This document shows, one piece after another, positions 8,544 through 16,536 of a DNA stretch of 64,000 nt. Made by a program: the position numbers and the translations under genes. Origin of the DNA: UBA830 sp002295635 (lineage in GTDB: Bacteria > Pseudomonadota > Alphaproteobacteria > MPNO01 > UBA830). The notes beneath the pieces are model-generated. The model did not search any database. It worked only from the letters and a program-made list of their open reading frames with translations, and was not told the origin of the DNA. How positions within the stretch are numbered: position 1 is the stretch's first letter; every line of letters begins with the position of its first letter. The DNA is taken from assembly GCA_002295635.1 (NCBI GenBank), contig DBHK01000023.1, positions 1-64,000 of the forward strand, written 5' to 3'.

Positions 8544-9395
8544 TCAATAGCCCCGAATGCTGACTTCCATTCTCTTTCGCAGTTCTTGCGTAACAGCCGG
8601 CTCCATGTTGAACCAGCGCTTCCATGCCGGCGGACCCTGATGGAGCAGCATACCGACGCCATTAAGGGTGCGATTGCCTCGCGCACGGGCAGTAGCCAGA
8701 AACGGTGTTTCCAGCGGTATATAAATAATATCGGCAACGATCGCCTCACGTGGAAGCGCGTCGAGACGGATATCGAGCGCCGCTTCGCCTTGCATACCCT
8801 GGCTAGTCACGTTTACCGCTATCGCCACACCGGATAGCAAATCGTGTCTATCTTCCCATGGGTAGACTGTGATACCCCCCCCCAGTTCTTCAGCTAACTT
8901 TTCAGCCCGTTCTTGGGTTCGGTTCACAAGGCGGAGCTCGGTTACCCCCTTTTCTAAAAGGGCATAGCAGACCGCGCGGCCACCACCACCAGCACCGATA
9001 ACCGTGACCGGTCCAGAATCGGTCCGCCAGTCCGGGTAAAACTCGCCGAGATTCCCTCGAAACCCCAACCAGTCGTTGTTGGTCCCAAGGAGTGAGCCGT
9101 CTTCATGCACTACAACACAACTGATGGCACCGATCTTTTTCGCCACCTCGTCGACCTCGTCGACGACTTCCATCGCCGCCTGCTTGTGTGGAATCGTTAG
9201 GTTGCAGCCTGCGAAACCCAGCGGATGCATTGCGCGCAGCGCGGGGCCAATTTGACCTGGTTCGATTGCCAGAGGTACATAAGTGCCGTTAAGCCCCTGA
9301 TGCTCCATCCAGTAGTTGTGCATCAAAGGCGAACGCGAATGCATTACCGGCCAACCCATGACAGCAGCCATGCAGAAACGGTCGGAACGTATCAC
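8544..9395 (-). CDS. aroE: shikimate dehydrogenase family protein (AroE)
   Basis: Reduces 3-dehydroshikimate with NADPH in the classical family; quinate and other cyclic hydroxy acids are substrates of paralogues. All key elements are present in 283 residues: shikimate-binding HSRSP, catalytic Lys in NLTIPHK, catalytic Asp in GTNNDW, dinucleotide motif GAGGGGRA, the NADP-type NRT loop, and the C-terminal GVGMLLHQ. The gene overlaps the upstream class II aldolase by four bases (ATGA), so it is the last gene of the seven-gene minus-strand operon starting at about 14.1 kb. Because it sits inside a catabolic operon it may be a catabolic paralogue rather than the organism's biosynthetic AroE; the sequence alone does not decide this. 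Confidence 0.88.
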   Translation of the reverse strand: MIRSDRFCMAAVMGWPVMHSRSPLMHNYWMEHQGLNGTYVPLAIEPGQIGPALRAMHPLGFAGCNLTIPHKQAAMEVVDEVDEVAKKIGAISCVVVHEDGSLLGTNNDWLGFRGNLGEFYPDWRTDSGPVTVIGAGGGGRAVCYALLEKGVTELRLVNRTQERAEKLAEELGGGITVYPWEDRHDLLSGVAIAVNVTSQGMQGEAALDIRLDALPREAIVADIIYIPLETPFLATARARGNRTLNGVGMLLHQGPPAWKRWFNMEPAVTQELRKRMEVSIRGY

Positions 9396-10078
9396 GAAGC
9401 GGCCTCTTCCAGTTTTGCGCTAAAGTGGTCCCAGGTACGCTTGAAAAGGTTCGGTTTCCAAAGCTTCTCGCGGCACAGGGCCAACTCTTCGTCACTGAAC
9501 GAGTAGGGCGTACCGATCTGCGAAGCCATGTACTGGCGCTCAGCATTGTCTTCAAGGTAATTCATCAATACGAAGGCATCAACCAAACTGTCTCCACAGG
9601 TTACCGCACCGTGCGCCTTCATCAGCGCCGCCGGGCGGTCGCTCAGCGTATCCGTTAGACGTTTCGCCATCTCCGGGTTATTGATCGAATCCGGCGAGTC
9701 TAACACCGGAAGTGGATAGACCAAGGATCCTTGCGCGTAGACTGGCAAATACTCAGCCCCGGCGGTCGAAAGGATGGTCGACCAGTTGGGGTGAGCGTGA
9801 ATTACAGACTTAACGTCCGGGCGGGCGGTGTAGATGCCCACATGAAGATGAAATTCCAGCGGTGGTTTACCGTTCCCGTCGATGACATTCCCACCAAAAT
9901 CAATAGTGCAAATATCGTCGGCCGTCAGCTGACTACGCTGACACGATCCGATATTGATCAGTATCAGGTCACCGCCAAGACGGATACTGGCATGGCCGTT
10001 ATAGTCTAGGATCCCGCTGTGCTCGAGCATCCGGATACATCGGACGATCTGCTGCTTTTGGTCATCGAGTTCACTCAT
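9392..10078 (-). CDS. class II aldolase/adducin family protein B
   Basis: A 228-residue member of the zinc-dependent FucA/AraD/adducin fold. It shows the early NGHASIR motif, a catalytic-acid region PLEFHLH, the metal-binding VIHAHP and a later KAHGAV histidine. The family contains sugar-phosphate aldolases, but also the 3,4-dihydroxyphthalate 2-decarboxylase of the Gram-positive phthalate pathway (PhtC type), a relevant alternative in this setting. AAGGG precedes the ATG by a good distance. It is translationally coupled to aroE (ATGA overlap) and follows the decayed Pht5-like gene. It differs clearly from the other aldolase copy upstream (11341), so they are not a recent duplication. Confidence 0.87.
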   Translation of the reverse strand: MSELDDQKQQIVRCIRMLEHSGILDYNGHASIRLGGDLILINIGSCQRSQLTADDICTIDFGGNVIDGNGKPPLEFHLHVGIYTARPDVKSVIHAHPNWSTILSTAGAEYLPVYAQGSLVYPLPVLDSPDSINNPEMAKRLTDTLSDRPAALMKAHGAVTCGDSLVDAFVLMNYLEDNAERQYMASQIGTPYSFSDEELALCREKLWKPNLFKRTWDHFSAKLEEAAS

Positions 10079-10096
10079 CTGGTGCCCTTGTGTTCT

Positions 10097-10628
10097 CTAT
10101 ACCGCTACGTCAGTCGTGACACCCTGCGGGGAAATGTCTTCCTGCCTGAGTGTTTGTGAACGATGCCATGCGGTTAGTAATAGAGAAGCATCTATTCCAA
10201 GGCAGCTCGGTTTTCCTCGATCCCAAACGGGAACGGGTAGTCGCCAAACATAGTTTGCATGCATCGCGCATATAGACGGCGGCGGAGTGGGCCCATTTGG
10301 GCGAGCCGAAACGCTTGCCTTTAAGGTCCTCAACAGTTTTGACAGCCGCGTTTTTATTGACGTAAAACGCCGGCAACCGAAACAATCTTGAATACACTAC
10401 CGGCAGACCAAAAATGTCGAAGTCATCGCGGGTGATCTGCACCGAAAACTTATAGAATCTGAGTTCCACGACATCCCATTCCCAGTTGGCGGTAAAACGA
10501 GAAAATACCTCGTGATGCCCAAGAATCGACCACGTGTGATCAATACCAGCGGCGCGGACGGCACCGCTGCGAAAATCGCTGAAATGGTCATAATCAGTCG
10601 ACGCAATGCTGAGATTCAGTTTATACAT
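10097..10628 (-). pseudogene. decayed 4,5-dihydroxyphthalate decarboxylase-like gene with internal deletion
   Basis: The start (ATG at 10628, overlapping the preceding stop as TAATG) reads an intact N-terminal third of the Pht5-like family: MYKLNLSIASTDYDHF, later YVNKNAAVKTVEDLKGKRFGS and AAVYMRDACK, colinear with the intact gene at 14512. Near 10245 the frame loses sense. In another frame, immediately after, comes MFGDYPFPFGIEENRAALE, which matches the C-terminal segment PLPYGIDPNRSTLE of the intact homologue. A stop follows, and a third frame then reads EDISPQGVTTDVAV up to 10097. About half of the protein is therefore missing from the middle and at least two further frameshifts or nonsense mutations follow. 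It sits between two class II aldolase genes in a compact operon whose other genes are intact. Confidence 0.85.
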
Positions 10629-11341
10629 TAGCGTCCTGCCCGGCGGGAAAAATGCTCCCAAGCGCGAGAGAAGCCAGCTTGCTCATTTTCTGCTCCACGC
10701 CTAGCTTCGATCTCCCCTTCACTTAAATATTCGACGCTACCGCCCAAGCCAATAGCGTCAAGCTGGATCTGCGCATTTACCTGCAAGAAGATCGACGTCA
10801 GCACGGCGTCTTCGAGGCTGTACCCGGCGATTGTCGCACCGTGTCCCCGCATAAGAACAATTTTGCCCGCACCCAAAGTTTCGCACATGTCACGGCCCTG
10901 CTCCATAGTAGTCACCAACATAATAGTCTCGTCTCCGAACCTGTCCCTGATGTCCCAAGTAGGTGGTGGATCACCGATGCGGGCAGCGACATGGATAATA
11001 GGCTGCAGCTGCACCGACGACACCGTAAAAGGAACCACTTGGTAAGAATGATTGTGCACCACCGAATGCACATCTGGTCGCTGTTCATATATAGCCCCGT
11101 GAATGGCGCGCTCCGAATACGGTGTCCGGTCACCGAGATTAATTGGCGTACCGTCAAGCTCAAAGGTGACGATGTCTTCCGGCTCGATCAGAGAAGGTGC
11201 TTTAGAAAACGCCAGCAGGTAGCGGTTTGGATCGTCAGGATGCCGGATACTGACATGACCATATGAATCGCAGACATTTTCATGCGCGACGATGCGATTG
11301 GCAGTGACAAGCATCTCGATTGTAGTATCCAGGTTGGACAT
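10628..11341 (-). CDS. class II aldolase/adducin family protein A
   Basis: A 237-residue zinc-dependent aldolase-fold protein. Visible motifs are DSYGHVSIRH near the N-terminus, YSERAIHGAIY (catalytic acid/metal region), VVHNHS (metal-binding His pair) and LMRGHGAT. A GGGGGT sequence precedes the ATG. It is upstream of and overlaps by one base the pseudogene start. Family members are aldolases, epimerases or decarboxylases; with an aromatic-acid operon around it, a dihydroxyphthalate-type decarboxylase or an aldolase acting on a ring-cleavage product is plausible (inference). No transporter-linked sugar metabolism is nearby to support a sugar substrate. Confidence 0.87.
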   Translation of the reverse strand: MSNLDTTIEMLVTANRIVAHENVCDSYGHVSIRHPDDPNRYLLAFSKAPSLIEPEDIVTFELDGTPINLGDRTPYSERAIHGAIYEQRPDVHSVVHNHSYQVVPFTVSSVQLQPIIHVAARIGDPPPTWDIRDRFGDETIMLVTTMEQGRDMCETLGAGKIVLMRGHGATIAGYSLEDAVLTSIFLQVNAQIQLDAIGLGGSVEYLSEGEIEARRGAENEQAGFSRAWEHFSRRAGR

Positions 11342-11420
11342 TAGACCCCCGTTCCACTATCTGGTCGTATCATAGATTTTTATACGCCTCATCAGATACC
11401 AACAAGCTCGCCAGGTTCTC

Positions 11421-11969
11421 TCAGTTTTTTAGCTGAGATAGCGCTTCAGGATCGGGGGTGACACCGACCACGTTGGCCATCAGCCCGGTGGTACAGAAAT
11501 GACCGATAGCAGCGACAAGTTCGACGATGCGCTGATACCCCAACGTTTTCTCGGCGGCGGCGAACCGTGTATCAGACAAATTACCTGAGTGGAGAAGCTC
11601 CTGCGTAACCGCGTGGACGGCAGCATCTTCGTCATTGTCGAAGACTGGCTGCCGACCCTCGTTAATAGCTTCAATAATATCGCGGTCCAACCCCGCCCTA
11701 AGAGCAGTTTGGGCCTGCGCGCTCCATGGGTAAGCTGCCTTCCAGTGGCGGACCGTCAACAACGAGATTATGCGCACCTGTGCCGAGCTAAGTGAACAAT
11801 CCAGAAGGTGGGTACTAGATTCGTTATGCAACCGCCACACATCGGCCGAATAAGCATAGCCGATGGCTGGCCCGAAACCAGCCCGCGCGTTATTTGCAAC
11901 CACCCGGTCAAAGGCTGCCTGCTGTTCCTCATCCATATCCTTACGGTCTAACACGGGTATTCTAGTCAT
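11421..11969 (-). CDS. carboxymuconolactone decarboxylase family protein
   Basis: A 182-residue all-helical AhpD/CMD-like protein. It matches CMD-family proteins by the segment beginning SSAQVRIISLLTVRHWKAAYPW, the following GLDRDIIEAINEGRQP and the DAAVHAVTQELL helix. There is no CxxC pair, so the AhpD peroxidase chemistry is unlikely and a non-redox role closer to the 4-carboxymuconolactone decarboxylase branch is more likely; many members are uncharacterised. TAAGGAAG stands before the ATG. It follows cobW by 15 bases and lies 79 bases before aldolase A in the same operon. Confidence 0.85.
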   Translation of the reverse strand: MTRIPVLDRKDMDEEQQAAFDRVVANNARAGFGPAIGYAYSADVWRLHNESSTHLLDCSLSSAQVRIISLLTVRHWKAAYPWSAQAQTALRAGLDRDIIEAINEGRQPVFDNDEDAAVHAVTQELLHSGNLSDTRFAAAEKTLGYQRIVELVAAIGHFCTTGLMANVVGVTPDPEALSQLKN

Positions 11970-11984
11970 CCGGTATCTTCCTTA

Positions 11985-12983
11985 TCAGGTGAATTGGGAG
12001 GTGTCGCTGCGACACGAGAGAAATCCTCTCTCCAGCCAGTCGCGTTCAAGTTTGCGGCCGATGAAAACTAAACGCGAAACGCGCGCGTCCGAACCCCAGT
12101 CACCGACAAAATCACCTTCCAGCATCATGTTAACCGCTTGCAACGCCAACTTCCGCTTGTCGCCGGCTATTGAAACGATCCCTTTGGTCCGAAGAATATC
12201 GGTGCCGAAACGTCCCAGCGCGTCTTGCAGCCACTTTTCCAAGCGATCTGCGTCCATATGCGCCTCACTGCTTAAGGAGAGGCTAGAAATTCCGGTCGCG
12301 TCAATATGATCATGATGATCAACGTCGGGGATATGTTGCAGTTGAGCCTCGATTCTCTCGAGATCGAAACCATAGCGGTCGAGAATTGCGGTAGCCGGTA
12401 CATCCGAACGGTTGGTCCGAGTGATCGGAGCGAACGGATTGCTCTCTCGGATCAGTTTCTCGATTTCCGTGACCGGCAAGCGAGCATCATCCACCTTGTT
12501 CAGCACTAGATAATCACTGAATGCTACTTGGTCGGCAGCGTCATTTCCGTACTTCAGCTGTTCGACAATATTCACGGCATCGATAACGCATACCACCGAG
12601 TCAAGGCGGCACTGCGCACCGATCAACTGGTCAATTACCATCGTCTGAATGACTGGGCTAGGATTGGCGAGGCCGGTCGTTTCGATAATTATCCCTTTTA
12701 GGCCTGACTTGTCGATTAGTAAATTACGTATCGTTCGAATCAAATCACCGCGGACTACGCAGCAGATACAGCCACTATTTAGCTCTATAAGTTCTTCGTC
12801 ACCGGTTTCGATCAGGTCACCGTCAATACCTATTTCCCCAAATTCATTGACGATAACTGCGTAACGTTGCCCAACGACTTCCGAGAGTAGTCTATTAAGT
12901 AGCGTCGTTTTGCCGGCACCCAGATAACCGGTCAGAACCGTGACCGGTATACGTGTGTTGGAGGTTCGGTTAGACCCTGCCAA
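11985..12983 (-). CDS. CobW/G3E-family metallochaperone GTPase
   Basis: A 332-residue P-loop GTPase with Walker A GYLGAGKTT, Walker B-like VIVNEFGE, the family hallmark GCICC metal site, LVLNKVDD as the NKxD base-specificity motif, and a C-terminal CobW_C domain. A His/Asp cluster (HHDHID) near residue 225 is a typical variable metal-binding loop. Members insert or deliver zinc or cobalt to partner enzymes; nitrile-hydratase activators belong here too. Its position, 16 bases after a zinc alcohol dehydrogenase and upstream of zinc-type class II aldolases, suggests that it serves one of these enzymes (inference). No zinc-uptake (Zur) context is visible. Confidence 0.9.
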   Translation of the reverse strand: MAGSNRTSNTRIPVTVLTGYLGAGKTTLLNRLLSEVVGQRYAVIVNEFGEIGIDGDLIETGDEELIELNSGCICCVVRGDLIRTIRNLLIDKSGLKGIIIETTGLANPSPVIQTMVIDQLIGAQCRLDSVVCVIDAVNIVEQLKYGNDAADQVAFSDYLVLNKVDDARLPVTEIEKLIRESNPFAPITRTNRSDVPATAILDRYGFDLERIEAQLQHIPDVDHHDHIDATGISSLSLSSEAHMDADRLEKWLQDALGRFGTDILRTKGIVSIAGDKRKLALQAVNMMLEGDFVGDWGSDARVSRLVFIGRKLERDWLERGFLSCRSDTSQFT

Positions 12984-12999
12984 TACTACTCCATTACCT

Positions 13000-14106
13000 C
13001 TATTCCCACGGCATTAGGGAGGCGTGAATAACATCGCCACTGCTGCCAACAGCGTTGATAGCGTTGTGTACGTCTTCAAGGCCGAACCGGTGTGTAGTCA
13101 TAAGGCTGATATCAAAGCGGTCAGAGGCTAGCTGTTTTAGGCCCAACTCGCAGCTCTCGTAATTGTGTCCACGGGCCGCCTTTACGGTGATGTATTTATT
13201 AGCGATCTTACCCATCGGATAATTCGGAAATTCGGGCACATCCTCTCCCTGGAATTGTAGCGTTCCCCCCTTGCGCTTTAGCGCCTCAACGCCAAGCAAA
13301 GTAGGGATAGTGCCCGCACCAGCCGTGCAGTCGAGCGAAACGTCCAGCCCCTCGCCGCCGGTAATTTCCATAATTCTCTGGAGCGGGTCCTCTTCCTCTA
13401 CGTTGATGATGTGATCAGCGCCCAGCTTTTTCGCTACCTCAAGGCGCTTTAGGTCTTTAGAGGTGCCCGTGACAATAATGAGCGATGCGCCCGCCTCTTT
13501 ACAGGCGATCGTATTGCATAGCCCTTGCTGCCCAGGCCCCTGTATCAACACCCTATCATCATATCCAACCTCACAATCGAATAGCGCCCATTGGATGCCA
13601 TTCGCCATTGGCGTTACGACGCCTGCGACCTCTGGTGACAGTCCGTCAGGTACCTTATGGATTACCGAATTCCATGGTAGGTACATATACTGTGCGAACC
13701 CACCGAATAAATGTGGTTCGCGTTCAGCCAATGTATAACCAAAGCGCAATCCCTCGGGAAATTTTCGCCAGTCTGTGAACATACATAGCCGGTAATCGCC
13801 GCGGTGACAGTGTTGACAGTCCATACAGCCGACATAGTGTTCGACGAATACTAGGTCGCCTTCTTTAAGACCCCTTCTCTTTTTGAACGTGTTACCAGCC
13901 TTCGCAATATAACCGATATTTTCGTGCCCCATTATCACGGGGCCCTCAAAAGGTGGCTTGGAATAGAACTTAACGTCCGTACCACAAATACCGGCAACTT
14001 CTACCTTTAGTAGTGCTGACTCATCCGGAATATCCGGCATATCATATTCTCGGAACTCGGTTTTCTGCGGTGCCGTGCGCACGGCAGCCTGAACTTTTTC
14101 GACCAC
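13000..14106 (-). CDS. zinc-dependent medium-chain alcohol dehydrogenase
   Basis: NAD(P)-dependent MDR dehydrogenase. Catalytic zinc ligands lie in GICGTD (Cys) and MGHE (His-Glu); the structural zinc loop has four Cys in GCMDCQHCHRG...LC; the Rossmann region is reached through VLIQGPGQQGL. Two GTG starts compete: 14115, which overlaps the GGAG sequence itself, and 14106, which has that GGAG eight bases upstream; I choose 14106 (368 aa). First gene of the minus-strand catabolic operon and divergent from the small gene at 14199; the 83-base divergent gap must contain the operator region. Substrate unknown; a cyclic diol or alcohol in the same pathway is an inference. Confidence 0.9.
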   Translation of the reverse strand: MVEKVQAAVRTAPQKTEFREYDMPDIPDESALLKVEVAGICGTDVKFYSKPPFEGPVIMGHENIGYIAKAGNTFKKRRGLKEGDLVFVEHYVGCMDCQHCHRGDYRLCMFTDWRKFPEGLRFGYTLAEREPHLFGGFAQYMYLPWNSVIHKVPDGLSPEVAGVVTPMANGIQWALFDCEVGYDDRVLIQGPGQQGLCNTIACKEAGASLIIVTGTSKDLKRLEVAKKLGADHIINVEEEDPLQRIMEITGGEGLDVSLDCTAGAGTIPTLLGVEALKRKGGTLQFQGEDVPEFPNYPMGKIANKYITVKAARGHNYESCELGLKQLASDRFDISLMTTHRFGLEDVHNAINAVGSSGDVIHASLMPWE

Positions 14107-14198
14107 GCTGGCCACTCCACTGATTGTGTTGACCCAGATTTACCAAAGCGGCAGAGTCTGGGCAAATTCTAACGTGTTCATCAATTGGAACCAAATCC

Positions 14199-14489
14199 AT
14201 GTTTAGACGACTAGGGCCCGAGGAAAATATCATAAAGGATATTGCCCGGGTGGAGCGTATGATACGAGACCGGTTCGGGATCCCGCATTCTGCAATTATC
14301 TTAGTTTCGGAAGATCTCGGCTTTAAACCCGGGTTCCCGAGGAAAGAAACCAACGCGGTGTTTTGGAAGCACGACACCCGATACCGGCTTAAGGTCTTCT
14401 CACCTATAGCAGAAGTAATAGCCGATGACCTGCCGATGACCTGGCTTTTACCGTCCCTTGAAGATACCGGAGAGTTAGATTGCTGTTGA
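14199..14489 (+). CDS. small conserved-looking protein with C-terminal Cys-Cys
   Basis: A 96-residue soluble protein with segments ILVSEDLGFKPGFPRKET, NAVFWKHDTRYRLKVFSP and ADDLPMTWLLP, ending in DCC. It resembles short uncharacterised alphaproteobacterial proteins that carry a PGxPxxET segment and a terminal CC and, as far as I recall, sit near CobW-type GTPases; the terminal Cys pair could bind metal. It is divergent from the alcohol dehydrogenase-cobW operon and 22 bases before the Pht5-like gene, with which it is probably cotranscribed. No signal peptide or membrane segment. Function unknown. Confidence 0.7.
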   Translation: MFRRLGPEENIIKDIARVERMIRDRFGIPHSAIILVSEDLGFKPGFPRKETNAVFWKHDTRYRLKVFSPIAEVIADDLPMTWLLPSLEDTGELDCC

Positions 14490-14511
14490 TAATCAAAAAG
14501 AAGGAGGTCTT

Positions 14512-15453
14512 GTGAGGAAGGCTAGGCTCCATGCTGTATCTCGTACTCAGGGAAATAACCGCGCTCTGAAGGATGGTGAAATTTCCCTACCAGATTTCGA
14601 TATAGATTTCGAAGAGGTGCCCGTTCTCGTACATGCATTTCGCCGTATGGTACGCGAAATGTCGTATGACATTTGTGAAATGGCTTTGACCACTTACATT
14701 TGTGCTCGCACACATGGCGTGAAGTTCACCGCGCTACCGATATTTCTTGTGCGTGATTTTCATCACGATGCCATTATACATCACGTACCATCGGGTCTTT
14801 CATCGCCGACCGACCTCGCGGGCAAGCGGGTGGGCGTGAACCGGGGCTACACGGTGACAACAGGTGTTTGGGCAAGGTCTATCCTTCAGGAGGAATTCGG
14901 CGTCGATCTTTCATCGGTAACTTGGTGTCCCTCGGGGGACGAACACGTTACGACTTACCAGCCACCGGCAAATGTTCAACCGTTAGAAAATGGAGACCTT
15001 GAAAGCGCCCTAACTTCCGGGAGCCTGGTCGCTGCGGTCGGTGCAAAGGTCGACCACCCAGATGTGACAACCCTGTTTGAAGACCCTTTTTCTGCTGCTG
15101 TTGCAGCGCTTAAAGGACGCGATTTTTACCCTATCAATCATACAGTAGTTGTACGAGATGATCTTCTGGCGGAAAAACCTGAAGTCGCTGTGCAGTTATT
15201 CGAAGCGTTCACAGCCTCCAAGGATTTGTATGTCGAGAAACTCAAGACTGGCCGAATTAGAGATATGAGCCGAGTAGACAAAGTACATTTGGCAGCGCTA
15301 GACGTAATGGACGATCCTCTGCCCTACGGCATTGATCCTAACCGGAGTACCCTAGAGAAATTGATCGGACACGCGGTTGAGCAGAAGATCATTCCTGAAG
15401 TAATCACTGTCGAAGAACTTTTTGCGGAACCGACGCTTCATTTATTGGGTTAG
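14512..15453 (+). CDS. 4,5-dihydroxyphthalate decarboxylase-like protein (Pht5 family)
   Basis: A 313-residue protein of the periplasmic-binding-protein fold subgroup that includes 4,5-dihydroxyphthalate decarboxylase. Supporting segments are MSYDICEMALTTYI, DLAGKRVGVNRGYT, TTGVWARSILQEEFGV and the C-terminal PLPYGIDPNRSTLE. It has no signal peptide, which argues for a cytoplasmic enzyme rather than a transporter component. The start is GTG at 14512 behind a near-perfect AAGGAGGT (14501-14508). It is the intact counterpart of the pseudogene at 10097-10628. Inferred to remove a carboxylate from a dihydroxylated aromatic acid; a solute-binding function cannot be fully excluded. Confidence 0.82.
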   Translation: MRKARLHAVSRTQGNNRALKDGEISLPDFDIDFEEVPVLVHAFRRMVREMSYDICEMALTTYICARTHGVKFTALPIFLVRDFHHDAIIHHVPSGLSSPTDLAGKRVGVNRGYTVTTGVWARSILQEEFGVDLSSVTWCPSGDEHVTTYQPPANVQPLENGDLESALTSGSLVAAVGAKVDHPDVTTLFEDPFSAAVAALKGRDFYPINHTVVVRDDLLAEKPEVAVQLFEAFTASKDLYVEKLKTGRIRDMSRVDKVHLAALDVMDDPLPYGIDPNRSTLEKLIGHAVEQKIIPEVITVEELFAEPTLHLLG

Positions 15454-15460
15454 CGAAGGG

Positions 15461-16315
15461 TCAACCTGCTACTCCTCTCAAAAATTCAAGAATACGTTCA
15501 GGGATATTCTTTTCGGATTGTTCATTAGCAGGGATATCAACGTACTCGGATCCAGCAAGACATTCTCTTAGATACATTGCAGCTGATGTTGCATGTGCGT
15601 CATCAGCGCCTGGGATAATTATTGAAGGAACATCGAGTGCCAATAGCTGTTCGGCATCTGCTCCGGGAGCGGTGTCACGGTCGAATAACCCACGATACAT
15701 GTTAGTCACAATCTTCGTATATTGACGCAAATCAAATTCCGCATATAGGGCAGCAAAACTATTATCGTTGCGAATCAGCGTACACCAAGGACCCCCGCGT
15801 GGGTCCTCCGAGAAATTTTTGTCGTGACTACGTACTAGATCAACTGCGGCCTGCATTCCGTTTTCCTGAACGAAGGTGAGATGCTGGTTAAAACGGAGAT
15901 GGCAGTTGATACGGTATTTCGCACCACCTACCGGCCAAAAAAGAACCATAGATAGCACCCGATCGGGATGTCTAACTCCAAACGCAGTTACAGCAGGACA
16001 CCCCATGCAGCCGCCCAGCAGGTGGACCTTTTCACAACCGATTTTATCGAGCAATCCAGCACCTTGGCTTACGAAATGCTGCCAGCCGACCGCTTCGATC
16101 CGTCCACCGGACTCGCCATTCTCCCGTCGGTCGAACAATATACAGGTGTAGTACGCGGGCAGGTGTTCTAATAGTTTGATGCGTTTATAAATGCCTAGAT
16201 TAGTCCATTGCTCCAGCCGAGCATTAAAACCACCCGGTGCATACATCAGCACCGGTGGTCCGTCACCGAGTATTTCGTAATGAGTCCGAATTCCGTCGAT
16301 TATAACATAAGGCAT
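15461..16315 (-). CDS. alpha/beta hydrolase with Cys at the nucleophile elbow
   Basis: A 284-residue alpha/beta-hydrolase: strand and oxyanion region VLMYAPGG (residues 22-29), nucleophile elbow GGCMG with Cys103 in place of the usual Ser, and acid-loop candidate PGADD (Asp238/239). In the place where the catalytic His normally follows near the C-terminus (about 260-268) the sequence reads IPANEQSEKN with no His. A Cys nucleophile is known in dienelactone hydrolases, which open lactones from aromatic degradation, but the general pattern here is not that of classical DLH. Ends 8 bases from the Pht5-like gene in convergent orientation, and is divergent from the Rieske gene at 16537. Substrate unknown. 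Confidence 0.82.
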   Translation of the reverse strand: MPYVIIDGIRTHYEILGDGPPVLMYAPGGFNARLEQWTNLGIYKRIKLLEHLPAYYTCILFDRRENGESGGRIEAVGWQHFVSQGAGLLDKIGCEKVHLLGGCMGCPAVTAFGVRHPDRVLSMVLFWPVGGAKYRINCHLRFNQHLTFVQENGMQAAVDLVRSHDKNFSEDPRGGPWCTLIRNDNSFAALYAEFDLRQYTKIVTNMYRGLFDRDTAPGADAEQLLALDVPSIIIPGADDAHATSAAMYLRECLAGSEYVDIPANEQSEKNIPERILEFLRGVAG

Positions 16316-16378
16316 TTTGTTGGATCTTTATAAAAATTCAGTAAGCTGCAACCCTATCGGGGCTATCGCAATCCGTCC

Positions 16379-16406
16379 ATTGACGGAAAGTCAATAGACT
16401 TATAAT
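16379..16406 (+). promoter_or_regulatory. promoter with overlapping palindrome ahead of second phthalate-type Rieske gene
   Basis: TTGACG (16380-16385) and a perfect TATAAT (16401-16406) separated by 15 bases, a slightly short spacer. The -35 box is embedded in a perfect inverted repeat ATTGAC-GGAAA-GTCAAT (16379-16395), placed where a dimeric repressor would block polymerase. Transcription rightwards would give a leader of roughly 125 nt before the ATG at 16537. The same 221-base divergent gap must also serve the minus-strand hydrolase gene. Confidence 0.5.
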
Positions 16407-16536
16407 TAGTCGTGGCGGTAATGCGGTCGCGCAGACTGTAAAGACAAGCCTTTGCACAGGAGCAAAAGACGCGGAAATCGCGAACTGCAGCCGAAGTTGG
16501 ATACGGCGGCAAGAAAGATGAATCTGGAGACGGACA

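Noticed and set aside
12304..12322. Palindrome-like ATCATGATGATC sequence
   Set aside because: It is the His-Asp-rich coding stretch (HHDHID) of the CobW protein, explained by codons.
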